From assembly GCA_028752905.1 (NCBI GenBank), contig JAQNBH010000002.1, positions 36,176,075 to 36,240,074 of the forward strand: a stretch of 64,000 nt of DNA, in the 5' to 3' direction. Position numbers and translations under genes: made by a program. This document shows, one piece after another, positions 58,365 to 64,000 of the stretch; positions within the stretch are counted from its first letter, which is position 1; the number at the start of each line of letters is the position of its first letter. The stretch comes from Cladorhizidae sp. MBARI D1340-BT2. Lineage: Eukaryota; Porifera; Demospongiae; Poecilosclerida; Cladorhizidae. The notes beneath the pieces were generated by a model. The model had not been told where the DNA came from and made no database searches. It saw only the letters and a list, made by a program, of their open reading frames with translations.

Positions 58365-60966
58365 CAGGGGGGAGGAACAAGGGGGAGGAGGGGGCGGCCG
58401 CCTGACCAATATTTTGGACCAACTCTCTCTTGTGTTAATAATTATGGAACTGGTGCATTGTTTAGCACTATTTTACCTTAATATTTTACATGTGGCCAGT
58501 CACTAGCTATTTAAAATTAACAAACACTTAACCAGTCATTGATCATTACATGAGATGATGATGTCACTGAGCGACTTGTTTAATGATGCATGCAATACAT
58601 GTGCGCACTGCCAGAGCAGGTGAGCACTGAGCACATGGCAATCATTAGCTTTGATTTCTAGGATTGCATGGCAGTCTTTCTCTATGTACCATGGCTTCAA
58701 ATTCTGCCTCACTGTCAGCTAACACTAGCTTTCCAGAGCAGTTCCAACCAAGAAGTAGTTTTAAGTTCCCCAAGTAGAGATATGGAAAATATGAAAGATC
58801 ATTCAGAGCTGAATGGTGTCAACAGTTATTTCTGGCTTCATTATGATGTACCACTTGATTCTGATTTTTGTTACCTATGTATGAGGGCTGAACATGAAGG
58901 GAAGTTCTTGGTAAGCACTAAGAGAGAGCCATCCTTTCTTAGCAAAGGTTACACAAATTGGAAAGAAGCAACATCCTCGTTCAAGAAACACCAGACCAGT
59001 GCCTGCCATTTGGAAGCACTTGAAGCTGTAGTCACACTCCCCAAACAGATCATTGGTGATATTGGTGAAGTATTGAGAAAAGAAAACAAGGAAGTGAATT
59101 CAGTCAATGGTAAAATACTTTTAATTGTTTTCGAGAATATTAAGTTCCTTGCTTGCCAGGGATTGCCACTAAGGGGTAGTCATGGCCAGGAGATTGAAAG
59201 CAATTTTATCCAACTGTTAATCCTGCGAAGTTTAGATCGTCCTGAAATTCTTGCATGGATTGATAAGAAAACCAACAAGTATACTTCGCATGATATTCAG
59301 AACGAATGTCTGCAGATTATGGCAAACAAGATTATCCGGAAGTTGAGTCAAAACATTCGTGAGAGTAACTGCTTCACTATCATGGCTGATGAATGTACTG
59401 ATATAGCAATTCACTATTTGCAGTAGGTGGATTGATGATGATCTTCAAGATCTTGAAGATTTCATTGGTCTCTATGAAGTATACAGCATAGATTATGACA
59501 CTCTCTTCCATGCCATCAAAGATACTATGCTTTGGATGCCAGGTCTCAGTATCTCTCAGTGCTGAGGCCAATGCTATGATGGTGCATCTAATATGAGTGG
59601 CATTAGGAATGGTGTATCGGCAAAGATACTTTCGGAGGAAAAGCGTGCAGTCTACACACACTGCTATGGGTATACTCTAAATTTGGCTGTCAGCAGTACT
59701 ATAAAGGTGTGCAATGATGCCCTAGAAACAGCTTTTGAGATTTGTGAGCTGATAAAGTATTCTCCAAAGCGAAATGCTGCGTTTAATAGACAAAGCTTGA
59801 AAATCGTGATGAAGATACTGCCATGGGCATACGAACATTTTGCCCTACTCGGTAGACCATTCGAGGTGAATCGATCAGCAGTATAATTGAGAATTACACC
59901 ATTTTAAATTAGTTGTGGGATGAATGTTTAGAGACCCAGATGTAAAAGGAAGAATAATTGGAGTGAAAACACAAATGGCAAAGTTTAATTTGCTGTTTGG
60001 TCTGCATCTCAGTGAATGCATCTTAAAGATTACAGATAATTTGAGCAAGACATTGCAAACAGAGTCTCTGTCTGCATCAGAAGTGCAATTTATTGTTAAT
60101 CATAGTCAAAACCTTAAAAGCAACGAGGAGTGATGAGATGTCTGAGCCATTGTATAAGCATGTTTCAATGTTTATGTGTTCGTACACACGTTGAAGAGCC
60201 CTCATTGCCAAGGAAAAGAAGACCACCAAGCAAGTTCGAAGTGGGTGAAGGAGATGGTTACCACAGTCCTACAGTTGAAGATCACTATCGCAAGCTCTAT
60301 TTTGAAGTACTGGATTTTGCTATTTCAAGCATTCAAGATGGTTTTGATCAGCCAGGGTATGTTGTCTACCAGAACCTTGGGAAAGTGTTAATGAAAACAG
60401 TTAATAGGAAGGACTACTCAACTAACTTGCAAGCTGTCATTGCCTTTTATGGTGATGACTTCAATGAGAGTGAGCTTTCAACACAATTGCAAGTCTTCAG
60501 TTCAAGCTTTCCCCAGGAATGAACAAAGCAAGATTATCACTCTACACACGAAATTCTACATTTTCTGCAAGCTCTCTCTAAAGGTCAAAGTATTTTTTAC
60601 AAGCAAGTTTGCTGGATAGCCCGTCTGATCCTTGTTTTGCCTTCTACAAATGCGGCCAGTGAAAGAAGCTTTTCTGCTCTGAAGCGAGTGAAGACCTACT
60701 TATGTAGTACAATGAGTCAACCAAGGTTGAACCATTATTATGACTCGAAATATCTACAAGGATATGTTGGATAAAGTAGACCTTACCGGTATTGCCAGTG
60801 AATTTGTTTGTGGTAGTGAACACAGACTTCGAATCTTTGTTAGCTTTAAATAAACTCATGACTCAATGTAATTTATTAGTATTCCTTTGTCATTGGAAGT
60901 AGTTCTGTTTTCATGTTCTACCTAAATTTTTGCCTGACCAATACAAAATAGCTTCCTCCACCCCTG
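58365..60966 (+). mobile_element. Decayed hAT transposon
   Basis: The left end CAGGGGGGAGGAA (58365) and the inverted right end CAGGGGTGGAGGAA (ending 60966) bound 2.6 kb with hAT transposase homology inside. The 8-bp flanks aactatag and acttagcc are not identical, so the insertion is old or the ends are eroded. Confidence 0.8.
58780..60853 (+). pseudogene. hAT transposase (zf-TTF / DUF4371 / hAT dimerisation), broken
   Basis: The first frame (to 59426) contains a TTF-type zinc-finger region (FCYLCMRAEHEG, then W-K with F-x2-H and H) and FTIMADECTDIA, the first catalytic Asp block. A stop and frame change at about 59420 follow. The next pieces are CYDGASNMSG with the family's second block, AVYTHCYGYTLNLAV, and further segments broken by stops at 59884 and 60132. 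The C-terminus has ASERSFSALKRVKTYLCSTM, the hAT dimerisation motif, at about 60650-60720, shifting frame before the end near 60853. Architecture is that of the TTF-type/ZMYM-like hAT group; this copy cannot make a full protein. Confidence 0.88.
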
Positions 60967-60984
60967 ACTTAGCCTGGCGGTTTG

Positions 60985-61560
60985 GTAGTGGGAGACCTAC
61001 AAAGATAACAGCAGCCATCTGAGAGGTATGGAAGAGAAGATGCGAATTAATGACTGCCTTCCAGCTGCATGAGCACCTCAAGAACAAGGGCTACCCATTG
61101 TCATTGATGAACATTCTTCGGTGTAGAACCTCACTCAGAGGGTAGCTCCTACTGCCAGTTGGCAAGAGAATTAACTAGGTTCATGTTAGTCTTGTTTGCT
61201 TGGGATTCTTAAGGCTGTATACTGACTTAATTTAGCTGATAAGGAGTCTGGCTTATAAAAATCCATGGGGCTCCTACTTGCTTGCTATATGTGGGGGGTG
61301 GGGGCTGTGCTAATCTAAGCTTGTTTGTAGTTTATGCTGAAGCTTGAATGCCCACCCTGTTGGTGTAGTGGCTGTTATTGCCATTCCCCTTGCAATGAAA
61401 TAAACATTTACAAAATTATAATCCCGAATTGCATCATTTAGGTTGGTGTGGTGAAGACAATCATGGGTATCAAGGGTTTGAGAAGGTCCTATGGACAGAC
61501 AAATGCAGTCCCAGTTTGAAACTCACTGAAGCTCATCATAAGAAATTGGACACCTCTACA
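60985..61560 (+). pseudogene. Tc1/IS630-type transposase relic
   Basis: GSGRPTKITAAI, then TAFQLHEHLKNKGYPLSLMN and ILRCRTSLRG, match the N-terminal helix-turn-helix region of DDE_3-type transposases. RGSSYCQLARE follows in another frame. After an unrelated or eroded stretch, FEKVLWTDKCS at 61475-61510 is the first catalytic block. Part of it (61327-61545) is a repeat of 4270-4525. Stops and shifts make it a remnant. Confidence 0.65.
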
Positions 61561-61729
61561 GGAAACATTGTTAGGGTTGGGCTGGGGGCTAGGGCCCGGA
61601 GCCGGAGAGATGTTCCTCTCAGCAGGACTACTATGGTCTGGGATTTGGTCTTGGGATCAATCTTCCAGCGTGGACATGTGCATGGATTCCAGCTGAGAGT
61701 GGGCCCTCTGGAAGAAGCTATTTAGCATT

Positions 61730-62456
61730 ATGTCTATGTCTATAATTATAGAAATATTGTAATGATTCGCAGAATATTCATATTTTGTGGTCAGTATGTG
61801 TGGACCTGACTATTACTGCACCTAACTTTGGTATGCCTGTATCTATACCTACAGTCTTAGTGCCAAAACAGAGCACATAGATAGAACTATCATTGGTGTT
61901 ATAAATTAAGTCTGAAACCAATTGTTATTCATAATTATATTCATAATTTGTGGTCAGTTGGTGGTCAATTATATTCTACCAGAATTGTCAAAAATGGTAG
62001 GAAATTCCTGATTTTATATTTATTATCTACTGGATTTAATTTCAATTTGGAATAGCTGTTGTGCACAATGCAGAGAGTGAGAGGGTTAAATAAACAATGT
62101 GGAGAATAATACCTTCGGGCCATAAATAAGCAGTATCAAGGAATGAAAAGAAAAAACCCTTGATGCTAGTGCCAATTAATAATAATATCATTATTCTATT
62201 AACTACCCCTCACCAAACAACGACCAGATCAAGAACCGGTATATAACATCACCTGACCCCGACTTTGCTGAGTGTCCTGGTAGAAAGGGAGATATGCATG
62301 CACCTTTGCCACCCACATGTGTTCATCACTAATTGCTTATGAATAAAATGTTATTAGAGATTCAGTTCCTATATATGGAATGCATTGATTGTTTGATGTA
62401 CTTGAACATATCTGGATGTGTTCTTATACGAATAGAATCAATGTTACATATTACAA
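61730..62456. other. Gene-free stretch
   Basis: A+T-rich, mostly unique sequence. No homology was recognised. Confidence 0.4.
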
Positions 62457-62748
62457 CATGGGTGGCTGGTGTGAGGGTACAGAGTCACTGGGTGGCTGGT
62501 GTGAGGGTACATAGTCACTGGATGGCTGGTGTGAGGGTACAGAGTCACTGGGTGGCTGGTGTGAGGGTACATAGTCACTGGATGGCTGGTGTGAGGGTGC
62601 AGAGTCACTTGGTGGCTGGTGTGAGGGTACAGAGTCACTGGGTGGCTGGTGTGAGGGTACAGAGTCACTGGATGGCTGGTGTGAGGGTGCAGAGTCACTG
62701 GGTGGCTGATGTGAGGGTACAGAGTCACTGGGTGGCTGGTGTTAGGGT
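62457..62748. repeat. 30-bp minisatellite, ~10 copies
   Basis: The unit is of the type ggtggctggtgtgagggtac, then agagtcactg. The 30-bp period keeps frames open on both strands (WVAGVRVQSH on plus). The array is cut at 62748 by the LTR of gypsy element 3. Confidence 0.95.
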
Positions 62749-62953
62749 TGTAGTGCGGGGTATCTCGCTAATCGACGAAGACGAGAGACACAAACTACTA
62801 GTCTTAAGCAAAACTTCTTAAATACATCTGGTAAAGTGTATATCAAAACACGTGACTATGACCATCAATCAGAATGACGTAAGTAACAATATGACATGTT
62901 ATAAGTTATGTTTGAGACATGTTACTAATTAATCAATCAGTAGGTCCACTACA
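62749..62953 (-). repeat. 3' LTR of gypsy element 3
   Basis: It is bounded by TGTAGTG...CACTACA, perfect 7-bp terminal inverted repeats. On the minus strand it is preceded by a purine-rich tract (ctggtgggggagta), and a TATA-like tatttaag lies inside. The partner LTR is outside the window, so the limits rest on the terminal motif and the polypurine tract. Confidence 0.8.
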
Positions 62954-62985
62954 ATACTCCCCCACCAGTGACTGGCCACGATTGT

Positions 62986-64000
62986 CTATTGGAAACGTAG
63001 AGGGAGATTCACTGGGCGACCACAGCGTGTGGTATGAGTCGTTGGGTGTGATGCAGGTAGAAGAGTGGCCGGAACGGATGAAGTTTGTAACCTCTCAGGT
63101 GTAGGCACAAAGGTTGGTGCTGTTGGCGAGAGTCTTGTGGGCCTTGGTGGCCCAGCTAGCTTGGAGTCACCGTCAAACAGATAAGCTGGCTTAAGGCGAT
63201 CGATAGATACCTTGTCGACTCGTCCATTAAGTTCAACTTCAAAGTACTTATCCGCCCGAGAAAGCACACGAAAAGGCCCATCATAGGGTCTACGAAGAGG
63301 AGTACGGTGGGCATCATGTCGAATGAACACATGTGTACTAGCTCGAAGCTGATCTGGAACGAATGTGCGAGAGCTACCATGAGCTGAGGTTGCGGTTGGT
63401 TTCATTCTGGCCATTCAGGCTTTGAGCTGTCCAGCAAACGAGGTTGGGTCAATATTTGTTGACGAAGGTTCAAAAAATTCTCCTGGAAGACGGAGGTTGG
63501 TTCCGTAGACTAGTTCAGCTGATGAACAGGCGAGATCCTCTTTAACGGAGGCTCGGATACCTAGAAGAACCACTGGAAGTTCGTCCACCCAAGCAGCCGA
63601 GGATAGTCTAGCTCGGAGAGAAGCCTTCAGTTGTCGGTGCATTCTCTTGGCCAGCCCATTGGTTTGTGGGTGATATGCTGTGGTAAGGGTTTTAGTGATA
63701 CCCAGTAGAGAGAGAACTGCAGACCATAGCTCAGAGGTGAACTGTCGGCCTCGATCTGATGTGATGGTAGCTGGAACTCCAAAACGGGAAATCCAACCAC
63801 TGAGCAGAGAACGGGCACAAGATTCAGCTGTCATATCTGCCATTGGAATTGCTTCGGGCCATCTTGTGAAGCGATCGACCATCGTGAACAGATACATTGA
63901 ACCCCGAGATGGTGGGAGTGGACCAACAATGTCAACATGAACATGCTCAAATCTGGAGGATGGAACATCGAACTGCTGTAGTGGGCTTACTGTATGGCGG
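62986..64000 (-). pseudogene. pol: Integrase core to C-terminus, gypsy element 3
   Basis: The frame is open from the right edge. HVDIVGPLPPSRG and VDRFTRWPEA carry the first-Asp region, and ITSDRGRQFTS the second Asp. In YHPQTNGLAKRMHRQLK the catalytic Glu position is Lys. An in-frame TGA lies at 63415-63417, after which the same frame continues with RTFVPDQL, VFIRHDAHRTPLRRPYDGPF (GPY/F) and VSIDRLKPAYL, ending at 62986 in a Pro/Thr-rich tail. The catalytic replacement and the stop both indicate an inactive copy. Confidence 0.88.

Larger units (their letters stand above)
62749..64000 (-). mobile_element. Ty3/gypsy element 3, 3' part (runs off the right edge)
   Basis: The 3' LTR (62749-62953) and the integrase C-terminal half are present on the minus strand; the rest lies beyond the window. 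It is inserted in the 30-bp minisatellite. The 5 bp next to the LTR are AGGGT (62744-62748), the expected target duplication. Confidence 0.88.

Noticed and set aside
62444..62821. Open frames on both strands over the 30-bp array
   Set aside because: The 30-bp period keeps frames open. There is no gene signal, and the array is simply a minisatellite cut by an LTR.

Overview
This is an animal (metazoan) genomic window. It has a conserved gene split by GT-AG introns, metazoan-type transposons (piggyBac, hAT, Tc1/mariner-IS630-like, Ty3/gypsy) and a very high load of tandem repeats. There is no bacterial or phage organisation. The host is probably an early-branching or other marine invertebrate (sponge- or cnidarian-like), judging from the transposon mix. 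That is inference; the sequence does not fix the species.

The most informative host gene is on the minus strand. Six exons between 46369 and 13613 encode about 129 residues matching the conserved zinc-binding protein CZIB (C1orf123/UPF0587 family). Two CxxC pairs, the FKTIVAFECRG block and the C-terminus with its stop codon are present; the first ~31 residues were not found. Every intron seen carries its own tandem-repeat array. The largest intron (17130-41141, 24.0 kb) is almost entirely one ~23 kb satellite with a 50-bp unit and higher-order duplications of about 1.6, 2.2 and 2.6 kb. One exon lacks a single base, which could be an assembly error or a real lesion.

Layout: 1-3187, decayed piggyBac-like element with introns. 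3188-6448, A+T-rich DNA with a 123-bp-arm hairpin and small transposon relics. 6449-6736, C-terminal fragment of a Tc1/IS630-type transposase. 6930-12399, complete but defective Ty3/gypsy element on the minus strand (LTRs, TSD TCCAC). 12405-46369, CZIB with its repeat-filled introns; the largest intron holds the satellite, and the next one upstream holds a LINE-like 3' relic and a Tigger-like MITE. 46555-49619, 21-bp and 29-bp minisatellites. 49620-55035, complete but defective Gmr1-like Ty3/gypsy element (integrase before reverse transcriptase, SCAN-like Gag, TSD AGCTT) inserted in the 29-bp minisatellite. 55300-56372, putative exons of an unidentified plus-strand gene, followed by a 43-bp minisatellite that repeats a 5' splice-site motif. 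58365-60966, decayed hAT transposon. 60985-61560, Tc1/IS630-type relic. 62457-62748, 30-bp minisatellite interrupted by a third Ty3/gypsy element whose 3' LTR and integrase run off the right edge.

Few genes here act together in any pathway. The coding content is one housekeeping-type gene, fragments of one or two others, and mobile elements in decay. The unusual features are the repeat architecture inside CZIB and the domain order and Gag type of the second retrotransposon.
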